The position numbers were made by a program, and so were the translations under genes. The notes under the pieces are model-generated. The model did not search any database. It was not told where the DNA came from and was given only the letters and a program-made list of their open reading frames with translations. A DNA stretch of 64,000 bases, taken from the NCBI RefSeq assembly GCF_963678635.1, contig NC_087068.1, forward strand, positions 29,080,318-29,144,317, given 5' to 3'. The DNA comes from Symsagittifera roscoffensis. Its lineage: Eukaryota; Xenacoelomorpha; Acoela; Convolutidae. Of this stretch, positions 34,821-45,900 are shown piece after piece (the first letter of the stretch is position 1; every line of letters begins with the position of its first letter).

Positions 34821-35236
34821 TTTACAATAGTCGTTTTCCGTTAAACAAGTTTCTGATAAGCATAAAACGGATGAAGGAGATTCAAAAGATTGTATACTAT
34901 TGCTTCCAGCTCATTAAGATGACTTTCAGAGAGCCATTTTTGAAACAGAAATATAATTTCTTTGAAAAAAAAACATGATTTAGAATAAAATCTTAAATAA
35001 AATTTTGATCTCAATAAAAATACTAATTGTCTGTGAACGTTTTTGACATTATGTTGTCATCGACGCTGAAAACTTAACGAAAACAATTACAAAAGCGCAG
35101 TAAGATTTTTGAAACGAAACAAATTTGAAAACACTAAGAAATGCATAATAACAAATTTATTCAGAATGCGCCATCGGAATAAGGGATGATGTAACAAGGA
35201 TCCATCTACACGATCAATTCGCGCGCCTTGTACTCC
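34821..35236 (-). repeat. pLTR/3'-UTR-like repeat of a Penelope-like element, copy B
   Basis: Direct repeat of 31911-32330. On the minus strand it directly follows the GIY-YIG remnant at 35262-35471. It contains a degenerate hammerhead-like motif (minus strand of about 35027-35065). Confidence 0.7.
35027..35065 (-). ncRNA. degenerate hammerhead-ribozyme-like motif (copy B)
   Basis: The minus strand reads TCGATGAC-AACATAAT-GTC-AAAAACG-TTCA-CAGAC. It aligns with the motif in copy A and with the better-preserved + strand motif at 42920-42970. Penelope-like elements are known to carry hammerhead motifs in their terminal regions. Confidence 0.35.
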
Positions 35237-35261
35237 TCCTTCTAGTTGACCGAAGGCTGTT

Positions 35262-35471
35262 TTAGTTTTTTTTAAATGCCACCATGGTTAAAATTTTAGC
35301 GGAGTCTCTTGCAGTACCTATGATCTTCACTTCGCAGTTGTCAATGTTAACACCACTCCCGTTTAGATGTTCACCTAGTGGGCTAGTTATTTCGAGCAAT
35401 GTTGTGGGAAGGTGGCGGGTTGTCTGTCCGACAGCTAGACTGACATCTAGATCAAAGAATTCATATACCAC
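35262..35471 (-). pseudogene. GIY-YIG endonuclease remnant of the Penelope-like element
   Basis: A 69-residue minus frame with VYEFFDLDVSLAVGQTTRHL, then SPLGEHLNGSGVNIDN and ARDSAKILTMVAF. This matches the second half of the PLE GIY-YIG domain pattern (VGQTxRHL...S.xxEHL..G...). The first Cys pair and the GIY box are not preserved. A homologous stretch lies on + at about 42485-42650. Confidence 0.8.
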
Positions 35472-35645
35472 GTTGCTACGAACTATTTCCGGTACCTTTG
35501 ATTTCAGCGATGGTCAGGCGATCTTCATCTGTATATTTGTAAAGAATACAGAAACATGGGCCGTTTGCCGGAGACGTATCGAGAAAACGTCACTCTGAAT
35601 GCCTTTTTTTGCATGACAAAATAATATCCCTTTCTTGGTCGCCTT

Positions 35646-35963
35646 TTAGGTGATCCTGGTACTTGTGTCTTTTTCTATGGGCTTCTCAAAGATCTTGGTA
35701 CGAGCTTCACAGATTATAGTTTCGTAAATTTGAGATCGAAACTGGTTTTTCTCCAGCGTACAAACAACCTCCGTCTTACTTTCCATGAAAGAAAGCCTGT
35801 TGGATGAGGCATTAAAATAACGATGAACATATCCTTGAATGATGTTTTTTTTCTTATATATCTCATCGGTGTAAGGAATTTGAAAGAGAGAATCAACCCC
35901 GGTATCAGTTGGTTTTCTGTACCAGGACGTGTCATTATCTGCTCCTGTCTGTTTCATCTGCAT
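35646..35963 (-). pseudogene. Penelope-like RT thumb fragment
   Basis: 105 residues containing TSWYRKPTDTGV, KKKNIIQGYVHRYFNASS and a final helix with KNQFRSQIYETII. The order and spacing are those downstream of the PLE RT palm. The + strand copy at 41990-42330 has the matching YRKRTDTG and KKNIVQGTLSHVFNACS. Confidence 0.85.
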
Positions 35964-36348
35964 GTCAAAAAATGGAAGACATCATATTTTTTGACGTTCA
36001 ATTGTGAATTCCAGGTTTTGATGGAGTTTTTTTACTCTCTCCTAGATTTTAATGTTGTAATCAGGTTTTGCACTTCTCAGAATGTCATCCATATAACAAT
36101 TAAAAATTCTTGCTATTCTTATTTTGTTTTGGTTACAACCACAACATCAGCTGGAAATTGTCATGAGCTCTTTGATCTCATTGATCTCTTCCACGGTGAA
36201 TTTTGTTTACTACTGAAACCACTTAGAGCGCACCTGACATCTGATCGAGTAGCCGCAGGCAGTAAGTTTCACGCCGCACTTGTCACAACAAGTGTCATAT
36301 TTTTGTGGTGAATCCGACGATAGAGCTAGTTTGAACTTCTTCATCCAT

Positions 36349-36372
36349 ACACTACTACTACTACTACTACTA
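36349..36372. repeat. (CTA)n microsatellite
   Basis: About seven CTA units in a row interrupt the decayed PLE. In the minus frame they encode a serine run just before a Cys-rich stretch (DTCCDKCGVKLTACGYSIRC) that vaguely resembles a PHD-type finger. Confidence 0.85.
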
Positions 36373-37014
36373 TACGTTTTCAAGAAAAACGGCCGTGACA
36401 CCGCCCATTGCGGCTTGCTCGTGCTGGATGAACCAGTCTTCTCAGAACATAAGCTACTCAGTGCAAACTGCTATTTCCACCTGTGAGCTTGTGACATGCT
36501 GTACGAGAAATTGGCGACTGTATATCAGACCGTGTTAGTTGAATAGATTTCTTCGCGTTCTCTCAAGTGAACCTCCCTCAGGTAAAAGGTTCATCTTTGC
36601 AAAAGATGTTTCGATATTTGCAGATGGAGTGTTATAGATCAGGCCTGCCAACCATTTGTTCAGGTTATTGTAACAACTTCCTGGCCGACATAAGACCGGG
36701 AGCAGTGGATTACCTTCTTTGTGCACCTTAGGGTAAATTGTGAAACCCTGACACAAATTATCTGATCTGCCAAATCTCCAGCGTGCTTCAACTTTTTTGA
36801 AATGCCGTTCAAAGCAGAGTCTGTTTCGTGTACAAGGTTCTTGGATGGCCAGAGGTAATTTTCTTGAACTGTTTGCCAGAAAGTACTTACTTCAAGCTAG
36901 AATCAAAGTCATCATTACTTATGAGACAAAGTCCCTGCGCTTTATCAAAAGGAACGATTTCACCGATTTTTTTCTTAAAATTTCTTGACTCTGTTCTGAG
37001 TGGGGTCTTGCCGT

Positions 37015-38115
37015 CGTTTCTTCATCTCCCTATGAAAGTGAAATGACCTCATTTAAGTGAAAGTGAACTGACCTCATTTAGAAATTCTTTGGCCGCGCCC
37101 TCTGACTTCAGATGGTGCAAAAAATAATCCACACCCGCAATAAAAGGCAATTTATTATTTTTATCCAAAAGAAAAGGCTTCGGGCCAAAGGAAATGTAAT
37201 CAGGAACAAACTGCGGAACATCAACATTACCCCTACATGAACTACGTATGGAAGGCGGCTGAGAGTCTTATTTTGTCTGCAATGCGTTTTGTTTTCTCTT
37301 TACCGCAAGAAACGTTTCTGGAAGTTTTGCAACACTCTGTTTTCAAAAAAGTCTTTGGCTGCCTCTTTAAAGGGAACGAAATTAGTAATAAAGTCTTTTT
37401 TTTCAGACAGGTTGAGCAAAGACTGAACTTTCGTGCAGATCGTAGATCTTTCTCCAAAATTTGGTGTTGCGTTTTTCCAATATCTTCTGAAAAACTGGCC
37501 ATGGTAAAATGTTTTGATATTTTGTCATAATCTCAAAGAAAAGCATCAATGCTCAAAAAATCATTTTCTACATTGTCGTCAGTACACTGAAAAAAAAATG
37601 TACAAATTAAAATCATAGTAAAAAACTTTATAAACTAAGTAATTTTGAAACCAAATAGAATTGCTATATAGCAAATTCTTTTGAAACAAGCTACTGGAAT
37701 GTGGGGTAATGTAGCAAGATAATGTAACTTCATTTTTTTAAAAAAATTATCATTCAAAAAAGTTTTTTGTAAAATACGAACGTTTTCGCATAACTACCAT
37801 CATTGTTTTTGTGCAACTAAACGTCAAAAATTTTGCGGTTAGAAAACTCTCTCAATCAAAATGATTAGCATTAAAGTTGGTAAAATGGCCAGCACATAAT
37901 TGTTAAATTAGTTTTGTGGAAATTTCTTTTTTGGAGATATTTCGTTCATTTTTTTTTGAAACTTATGTCCGATTTTTTTTTTCCGATTTGCCCACTTCTT
38001 TTAATAAGTACTTGGGTTAAATTAATAAAATTTCACTCCTTATGTATGTTTTATTTCAAAAAAATCAAATTGAGCTGACATTCACAATGTCAGAATAAAA
38101 CTTAAGTGTGAGCTT
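37015..38115. other. no gene recognised
   Basis: The left part (to about 37530) has frames on both strands and may be the 5' end of the decayed PLE on the minus strand. The right part is AT-rich with A/T runs, and I see nothing in it. Confidence 0.45.
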
Positions 38116-38119
38116 TTGT

Positions 38120-38380
38120 TGATTTAACCAACGGCAGGCAAGTTTTCTTTTTGCGCTATGACAGGACTAAAACCGGACATGACCTTTGAAGTTATTCGTT
38201 CAAATATCAACTCAAGTTTTCGCAGTGCTGTCGGCTTATCAGTTATCTCGCAAATTGTTTCAGCTTCAAAGAAATCTGTACGAAAGATACGTCGAAGAAA
38301 TAGTTTGTTTTGTAAAACGAACCAAAACGCAAAACTTAGAGAATAGTGGTATTTTGATATTGCTGGTATTTTGATATTTT
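38120..38380 (+). pseudogene. Penelope-like RT fragment (+ strand)
   Basis: The frame ending at 38374 contains NLYERYVEEIVCFVKRTKTQNL, closely parallel to NLYGRYVEDIICFCKMNQNVKL on the minus strand at about 38690-38830. Both represent the YVDD active-site region of a PLE RT, with one catalytic Asp changed to Glu. The piece is isolated and ends near 38380, where the minus-strand fragment begins. Confidence 0.65.
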
Positions 38381-38384
38381 TTTC

Positions 38385-38835
38385 AGGATCTCCTATATTG
38401 TAGGTTTTTAATGTTTTGATGCCCAGCAGGATTCTGGGTAATGACTTATGTTCCAAGTTTCCTCCTTTGTTCCCAGTTACTGATAAATCATAAATGTTCC
38501 AGTTGCTGGTACAACAAAATATCCTATGCAGTATTCCTTCAACAAAATTCTTCTTATACTAGAGGGGTGCCCAGCAAAGAAAAATCGTTAAAAAAAGCAC
38601 TATCAGTTGGTTTTCGATACCGTTTGCAAGTTATCTATCGTTTTTGATTTACTAGTATTCATAAACAAAACAAAATTTGCCGGTTTAATTAACTTTTTCT
38701 GTAGTAAATTGTAAGTTCTTATCCAACAATTGTACTCTATTAAGTTTAACGTTTTGGTTCATTTTACAAAAACAAATTATGTCTTCGACGTATCTTCCGT
38801 AGAGATTTCATTGATTATTACAAATTGAACTGTGT
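38385..38835 (-). pseudogene. Penelope-like RT fragment (- strand)
   Basis: On the minus strand NLYGRYVEDIICF (about 38815-38775) is followed by YRKPTDSAFFNDFSLLGTPLV (about 38625-38560) and GILHRIFCCTSNWNIYDL (about 38540-38480). These correspond to the YVDD, YRKPT and GxxHRxFNxxSNW boxes of PLE elements. Frameshifts separate them. This copy is more like the + strand fragment next to it than like the 35-37 kb element. Confidence 0.75.
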
Positions 38836-38839
38836 GGTA

Positions 38840-39890
38840 GAATACGAAAGATTTCACAGTATCATATTATATCACCAATTTTTCTATTCGCCCTTACTTA
38901 TCTTCGAAATCGGCATAAAACAAATTCACATATTTTTTACCCCCTCACCTATTTAAGTGTTCCAACCCAAGTTTTTCACTACTTTCTGGACTTTTTTTCA
39001 GATTATTTTTGTTATTTTTTTTGCCAATGAATTCAAAAACATACTGGACAATTTTTGGAGAAAAACTGGAATCAATAAATTCGATACGGAAGAATTAAAA
39101 AGGAATACAGCACGAGCTGATCGAAAGAGACGAAAAATCGCCTGTATGATCGGATTCAACTGAACTTAATGTCTGGTGAAACAATTTTTTCGTTTTCGTC
39201 AAGTAATCGTTTTCCGAGTTTCTCGAGCGTCTAATTTAGATGTTTCACTGTTTGGGCGTGGCACTTTTCGAAAAGGGGGGTCAAAACGTTTTTTTTCTGT
39301 GATTTTTTTTAGAATAATGTAAATCATCATTTCGTCAGACCTTGAATTTTTTAAATCATTATTGTAGAGTAATGTAAACCAATTTTGGAAAGTTGATGTT
39401 TAATCTACATTTAAGAATGGTTCATTGTTAATATCCTAACGATGCACGTAGTTGCAAAAACGTTTCAAAATCTTTATTTAAACTCCAATTTTTCTTCGAT
39501 ATAATTGTTGTTGTTTTTTAGTCATCCAATGTTGCGAAGCATAGTGCTATTTCATCTTTTCTGCTTCTCGACGAAGAGGCGTAGAAACTTTGAGTTTTCA
39601 AGATTTCTTATTTCAAAGTTTTCCAGGAAACATTTTATTTTTGTCCCAAGTGACGTCAAGCCTTTAACTTTTGGCTCAGTTGCTGCTCCGGAAGTTCTGG
39701 CTACGTGCTTTGACGCTGGAGATTTTGTTTTTCGTTATATTTGCCTGGTTATGTTCCCTGGTATCGCAATGGTGCGAAGTTCCGCTTAGCCCTCTTGTTC
39801 ACTTCTACTGCTTTCAGATTTTTTGTTCGACTTAATATAACTTTCGAACAAGTGATTTCGAAAGTTATACGGGTTGTGCAATCGGATCAA
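38840..39890. other. upstream region of the laminin gene; no promoter motif identified
   Basis: Likely contains the promoter and 5' UTR of the laminin gene, but I cannot identify a TATA box or initiator with confidence. A frame at 39505-39789 has fairly ordinary composition without a recognised domain. Two T-rich, G-poor stretches occur near 39000 and 39290. Confidence 0.4.
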
Positions 39891-39892
39891 AA

Positions 39893-39952
39893 ATGGAAAC
39901 GAAGCAGATTCAATTATTTCTGCTTGGAATATTTTTGATTTGTCGACGAGCG
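39893..39952 (+). CDS. LAMC1: laminin gamma exon 1: start codon and signal peptide
   Basis: ATG at 39893 opens a 20-codon exon whose product (METKQIQLFLLGIFLICRRA) is a typical signal peptide: a Lys in the n-region, a Leu/Ile/Phe core, then a polar end. The donor is GTAAGT at 39953, phase 0. It joins in phase to exon 2. The start was chosen because it is the only ATG giving a secretory leader before a strong donor within the preceding few hundred bases. No upstream in-frame laminin sequence was seen. Length and phase fit; the call is by inference because signal peptides are not conserved. Confidence 0.65.
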
Positions 39953-42900
39953 GTAAGTTTAAGTGAATTGAATCTGAAAAAAATATAATCAGAAGGTCGA
40001 AAGTATCATAGTAACCGAGGTTACAGTCAGGAGATCCTCCATTACATTATCCAGTCAAAATCCTCGGAATTTTCTAGATAAGCAAGAATTGGGGTTGTTT
40101 TTGTTTCAGAATGCCAACTCATGCTACATTGGAACGGTGTCTTATGCTTGCGAGCCTGAAACAGTCAGCTTGGCGTCAGGTGTCAAAGTATCCGTTAGTT
40201 TTTTTCTATTGTTTTTTTTTCAATGCGTTGCTCTCAATGTTTATTGCGTTTTTTTGGGGTTGCAGGCCACGAGTACTTGTGGAATCAGCGGAGAAAAGAA
40301 TTTCTTAGAAGCAGTTACTAGGGGAACAGACGAATTCAGAAATGTGGATTGTAATCAATTTGACACTTCGGGTTCACTCATTTACGATCCGAAGAACTCA
40401 GTTGACGGAACTTCTAGGACCCATTGGAAAAGTGCCACCATCTTTGATATGAACTCCAAGTCAGCTGACCTGAGAAAAGATCGTAACGAGATGGTGGTCA
40501 ATTTGACAGTAGATCTTGGGATTATTTCAGAAATTGATCGTATCTCAATTACCTTCGAGTCCCCTAGACCATATAGTATGGTCATATACTCAAAAGTTAG
40601 CTTTGACGATGAATGGAATGCTGTAAGGTTTTACAGTGTTGGTTGTATGGAAGAATTTCAAATGGATCCTTGGTATGGAGGGTGAGTTAGAATCTTTACT
40701 CCTTAACACAGAGAAGTATGGCCTTCGTTGTTTTCTTTTTCATGCAAATTCGGGTACCGTGCAACAAAGAGCATTTCTATTTGATATTGAAGCCATTTTA
40801 TTTGTGAATCGGAATACAGAAAGGTGTTTTAAAAATCTTTCGAGAAGAACTGTTCTGAATCTTGCAAATTTATTCACCGCTAGGAAGAGAAGACATGCCA
40901 TATTTTTGGTTTCCGATTCTACTTTTTTGTACTTTACTTTGAGCTTCTTTGCCAAGTAGAAAAAAATTCTCTCGCTGCATATGACAAAGGCCAAAATACA
41001 CTTGATATTTTGAAAAATGTTTTTTTTTTTGGATGAGGTTATTTCGAAAAAATTGTACTTTCAACGTTTTGCAAGTCATGAAGCTTTTTTCGAGATAACT
41101 ACTAGTTTCAACAAAGTCGGTTAAATCACTTGCTGATTTGCTGCTGACATGCTCAATTTCATAAAACTTCAAATTTAACTACTGGGTACTAGTTACGACT
41201 GGTGCATGTACAATTATAGAGTTTCGATTATATTTTTCTGCTGATGCTTTTTTGGCTTCATGGTTGTCGACCTAACTCTGTCGGTTTAGTTTCAAATTTC
41301 GCATACACTCCTTATATAGCTATCGTTGATCCTATGTAGGCGTTACATGGAATTTTGTTTTATATGATGCCTTGACAAAAAATTTTTGGCTGAGTTTCAG
41401 GTTATTGAGTGTCGGCTTTAACTCTGTCGGCCTACTTGCCGATTTTTCTTCTTCAAATGTCCGGTATCACTTTTGAGATCGATAACAATCTAGCACCAAT
41501 ATATGAATAACCGAAGTAACCACACTAGGTCCTCTTTGAAAGATTTTAATTAATTTAAATATAAAACAAAATACTTTTTAAAAAATCCCTTCCCTTCATC
41601 AATTGCAACATTGTTCCTAGTTCTGTTTGCTAATTAATGAGCGTCATGGTGCTTTCATCCTACATCTATTTTATCGCTGTTGTGCAAAAATATTTCAAAT
41701 TCTTTAAAGTATGTTGTTTTGCTGCTTGTGTTTGCGAAGGATAACTGCGTTTTTCTGTTGGATTTGTTAGTGTATTCCGAGTTTTATCTCATTAGACACA
41801 ATTAGAGGAAACCAAATGCGTCTGTAGAAAGTTTTTTGTTTGATTTGAATTTTGCTGTTTCGGCCACTGACAGTGGGGAGGAACTTTGTCTTCGGGTGTG
41901 TTTAGGTTTTTTTAAGTTTTCCACTGAAAGGCTTAATCCTTAACAAATCATTGGCATATATCGAGTGCAAAACTTAGTGACATCGAAAGAATCTTGATGA
42001 GAGTAAACGAACTTCATCGAAACCTGGTATTGACTTTTGCACGTCAAGATGAAAGGCCTCCATTTCTTGGTGTTCGAGTGACAGAGACAGGAGCTGATGT
42101 TGACTCGTCCTGATACAGAAAACGAACTGATACTGGGTTGGCTGCATCTTTCAGAGCCGTAACACCTGTGAGATGTAAGAAAAACATTGTTCAAGGAACT
42201 TTAAGTCATGTGTTTAATGCCTGTTCTAGGGGGATTGTTTCACGGAATTTGTTACTGAGTTTGCATATATTTTGGAAAAAGTTGAGTACAGAATTTTACG
42301 AAATCATCATCCTCAAAACTCTCAACTAGATCATTGAGAAGCACAAAGAAGAAGACATAAACACCAGGACCACAAAAAGGCGGCCTAGAAACGAGCTCTA
42401 GAACCAAGAGTGACGTTTTCTCCGAACCTTTTCGGAAAATAGCCAATTTTTCTGTCATCTTATTAAGCAAACAGCCTTACCATCGCTGAAATTAAAACTA
42501 CCGGAAATAGTTCTTAGCAGCGTGGTATATGAAATCGCTTGTTGTTCTAGATGGCAGTCAAGTATGCTGAGCAGACAGCCCGCCATGTAGCCAAAAGTGT
42601 GCGCAAACATTCCAGAATTACTAGCGCAGTAGTTAAACACCTTAACGGTGTGGTGTTAGCATTGAGAGCTGCAAGGTAAAGTTCTATGAAAAAGTAAGAG
42701 ACTCCGCTTAATTTTCAACTTTGGAAGCACTACATCAGAAAAAGCCTTCAGTCCATACGAAAGAAGAGTACAAGGTATGCGAGTCGACCCTGAAGCTGTA
42801 ACTTTTCTATATTGTCCCGCATTCCAGTGGCTTTCTCCATGCAATTTTGTTATAATTCTGTTCTGTTTTCATTTCATGGCTTACATTTTTACTGCTTTAA

Positions 42901-45900
42901 ATGGGTATTATTTTTTTTTTCATTGTACTGATGACCTTATGTAGAAACGGTTTTTACTGATCATTGATGTTTTTCCTGAGTGTTATTGCCCTGTTAAAGC
43001 CATAGCAGCCATGAATAGAAGGACATTAGAAAACGTCTAATAAATTTTCTGCAATGAAAATCGTTGTTGATTTTTTGCTTTTTAGTCCAATTTCGAGCGA
43101 GTAGAGAGCATAACGCTATGAAATGATTAGTTAGCCAAATAAGAAGTTGTTGAAGTTTCAACTAATTTTTTCCTAGCACGAAAAGTTTCGACTTGTGAAT
43201 TGCAACCAGTATAACGTTCTTCAAGCTGTTTCTCCTTCCTCACTCAAAAACACGATTTTGACCATAGATAACAGGAGCTGGTTCAGTTTTTTTGCTGCAT
43301 TAAAGTGCCCCTATGGAGGAAGAAAAAACTATGGCGTAGAATGTTTTTTGTTCTATCCCGATTTTGATAAAGCTCTTTTCTTTGTAATTCAGTGTCCAAA
43401 ACTTTATCTCAGTACGACGTAGACGAAGTTATTGTTCCCGACATATAGCTATTATTACTCTTCATTGGAGAAGTTTTTTTTGCAATTCAGTCGCCCTTCG
43501 TTAAAACAAAATAGAAAAAAAATGTTTGTTTTATTTTTGCTTTTAATCATTGTGGTCGGAAATTTTCTCGTAGCGAAGAATTTTTTAAACGTGATGAAAA
43601 AAAGTTTCTTAAAATTTGTTTCATCTTAGGTTTGATTTTCCGTAGTTTGGAATTTGATTTTTTTGCTCAATTTTTAAACTTTGTTACATGCAGAAATTGA
43701 TTATTTTAAAAATAATTCTACTCGGTTGTAATGTAAAATTTAATCTCTCACACTTTTTTCATGAAAATTTTAAAGCAGTCTACCCAAGTATTGTCTGCTT
43801 AGTAGCCTCTCGGTGAATAATGAAAACTATTTAATGCTAATGCTGATAATTGTGTTTCTTTACTTTTTCTCAAATTGAAGTTTTTAAAATTCCATAAAAA
43901 TTTAAGTATTTTTTAAATTTTTCGATAGCTGTGAAGTTTTCTAAAGGTTTTGAATTTTTTAAGTGCTCTGTTTTTTAGCATCTAAAAAGTAATCAAGTGT
44001 TTCAAACGACTCTTTTGCCGAGACTGTTTTTGTAGTTTGCTGCATGAAGCGTCCCTCAAAGATTTCTTGCTTCGAACTCTGCAAGTGGGGGAGGAACTTT
44101 GTCTTTGGGTGTTTTCTTAAGTGTATGGGTGTTTAACATCAGCTACCATCAAAATAGATAGAATGAAATATCATAATAAAGCAATGTCAGTCGTGATTGG
44201 AATAGTTACTAAAGCCCTCATCGTCGTGATTTCTTAAAAAATTTTCTCGGCGTCAAGAAAACGGTTTCAAATTTTTGCTTTTTAGTGTAATTTCGAGCTC
44301 CTATAGCGAGCAAGTAGAGAGTGTAAACTTGCTCTTCTAAGTTCTGCTGCTCGAGATTGTTATACCCTAAGACATGCTTAATTTTATTCCAGAGTATCAT
44401 CGGGACAGAAATGTGATCAATCTCAGTCCGGATTCTCACCTCAATCAGGAGGCACAGTTGATTTTTCTAGAGGACAGACTAAAATAGAAGCAAGATACAT
44501 AAGGCTAGCCATGCTGAGAATCCACACGCCTAGATCTACATCTGATCTTCTGAGAGATAATCCAATGTATCTGAAGAGCTTCTATTACGCAATCAGTGAC
44601 ATAACAGTACGAGGTAGATGTATGTGCAATGGTCATGCTAACGAATGTGACTTAACGGATCCAAAGAATAAAGTATGTGTATGTCAACATAATACAGATG
44701 GAGCGAATTGTCAAGACTGTCTGAGGTTCCATCACAATAAACCTTGGAAGTCCCTTAAACTGGGTGAAACTCGCTTTGAATGTGAAAGATGCGACTGTAA
44801 TGGTCGCAGCAGTGACTGCGTTTTCAAAAATGACGTTTATCAAAGGAATGGGTTCAGAAATGGTGGGGTCTGTTTGAAGTGCCAAAATAGCACAGCCGGG
44901 CAAAATTGTGAGAAATGTTTACCAGAGCATTTTTCAACCCGAGATGGTAAATGCAACCCTTGTAATTGCAACAAAGAAGGATCCAGTGATATGCAATGTG
45001 ATTCGAAAGGAATGTGTAATTGTAAACCAGGAATTACCGGTCCATTATGCGACCAATGCCTTCCAGGGTTCTACGGGTTTGGTTCAACTGAAGGATGCAC
45101 CAAATGCGAGTGCGACCTAAAAGGAACTAGAGCATCAAGAATGACTTGTAATCCGATAGACGGTTCTTGTCCATGCAAAGCTAACGTGGAAGGAAAATCG
45201 TGCGAAAACTGTAAATATGGATACTTTGATTTGAGTGCCGAAAATGACGAAGGATGTCGTGCATGCTTTTGTTATGACCACTCAAAGAATTGCTCGGAGG
45301 CAAACAAAATATTGAATGTCGACAACATTCAATCAGATCTTTCCAAAATTGGTAAGAAAAAATAATTCTTTGAAATCTGGTTAGCCTGTTTTGGAAATCT
45401 GATTAAAAAATAAGGTTCGCGAACAACTGGCAAATACATAGGTTTTGGGTCGATCCTGGAGTATTATCCAGCATTCTTGTCGTTTCAGACCAGCAATACG
45501 GTTTAAATATTGGCGGATGGCGTGCCATGACTCTACTTGGATCCCAATGTCGAATGGTCCTCAGAGGAACTTCATCGTCGTCATCATCTATGACCACAGA
45601 AAAAAGCCTCAGTATCGACTCTTCCTTTTCCAACGCAGCATCAGATTGTGCTCTGAAGTCGACGCCGGAGACTTTTGTGTACTTTGAGGTGCCCAAGCAG
45701 TTTGTGGGCAATCGGATCTCAAGTTATGGACTTAAGCTGTCGTTCGAGCTGAAGCCGATCGGATCCTTCTCGGAGGTAATATTTTTTTCATATTTCGCCT
45801 TAACAAAGGAAGCGTGATAGCCAGGTATGCAGCAGCTTGAGAACACTCGGATAAGAAGAGGTCAAGTAATCTAATCTAGACAGTATCTGATAGTTTATAA

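Larger units (their letters stand above)
35237..37010 (-). mobile_element. decayed Penelope-like element (RT plus GIY-YIG)
   Basis: Read 3' to 5' on +, several disrupted frames give the Penelope order. VPFDKAQGLCLISNDDF (about 36960-36905) corresponds to the N-terminal DKG-type box. IYPKVHKEGNPLLPVL (about 36745-36690) is the LPKIHK.G.PLRP box. CYMDDILRSAK (about 36105-36070) is the active-site YxDD. NDTSWYRKPTDTG with KNIIQGYVHRYFNASS (within 35646-35963) is the YRKPT.T box and following helix. VGQTTRHL and SPLGEHLNG (within 35262-35471) are the GIY-YIG endonuclease remnant. Stops and frameshifts separate the pieces, so it is dead. The 5' limit is uncertain and may reach 37530. PLE elements have an RT related to telomerase and insert through their own endonuclease. 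Confidence 0.85.

Noticed and set aside
35823-36311. 162-residue + frame
   Set aside because: It is the antisense shadow of the PLE RT on the minus strand, which has the recognisable YRKPTDTG and YMDD motifs.
38124-38456. 110-residue minus frame as one protein
   Set aside because: Its first ~20 residues belong to the minus PLE fragment, but the rest is antisense to the + strand NLYERYVEE fragment.
40111-40308. alternative frame starting MPTHAT for laminin exon 2
   Set aside because: A donor at 40180 would keep it in phase, but the translation lacks the C-x-P-E...A-T-x-T-C-G spacing that the chosen frame and donor at 40194 give exactly.
45415-45488. extension of laminin exon 5 to an AG at 45414
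   Set aside because: That acceptor has no pyrimidine tract, puts exon 4 and 5 out of phase and gives a stop. The acceptor at 45488 restores the conserved I-D...G-W-R-A stretch.
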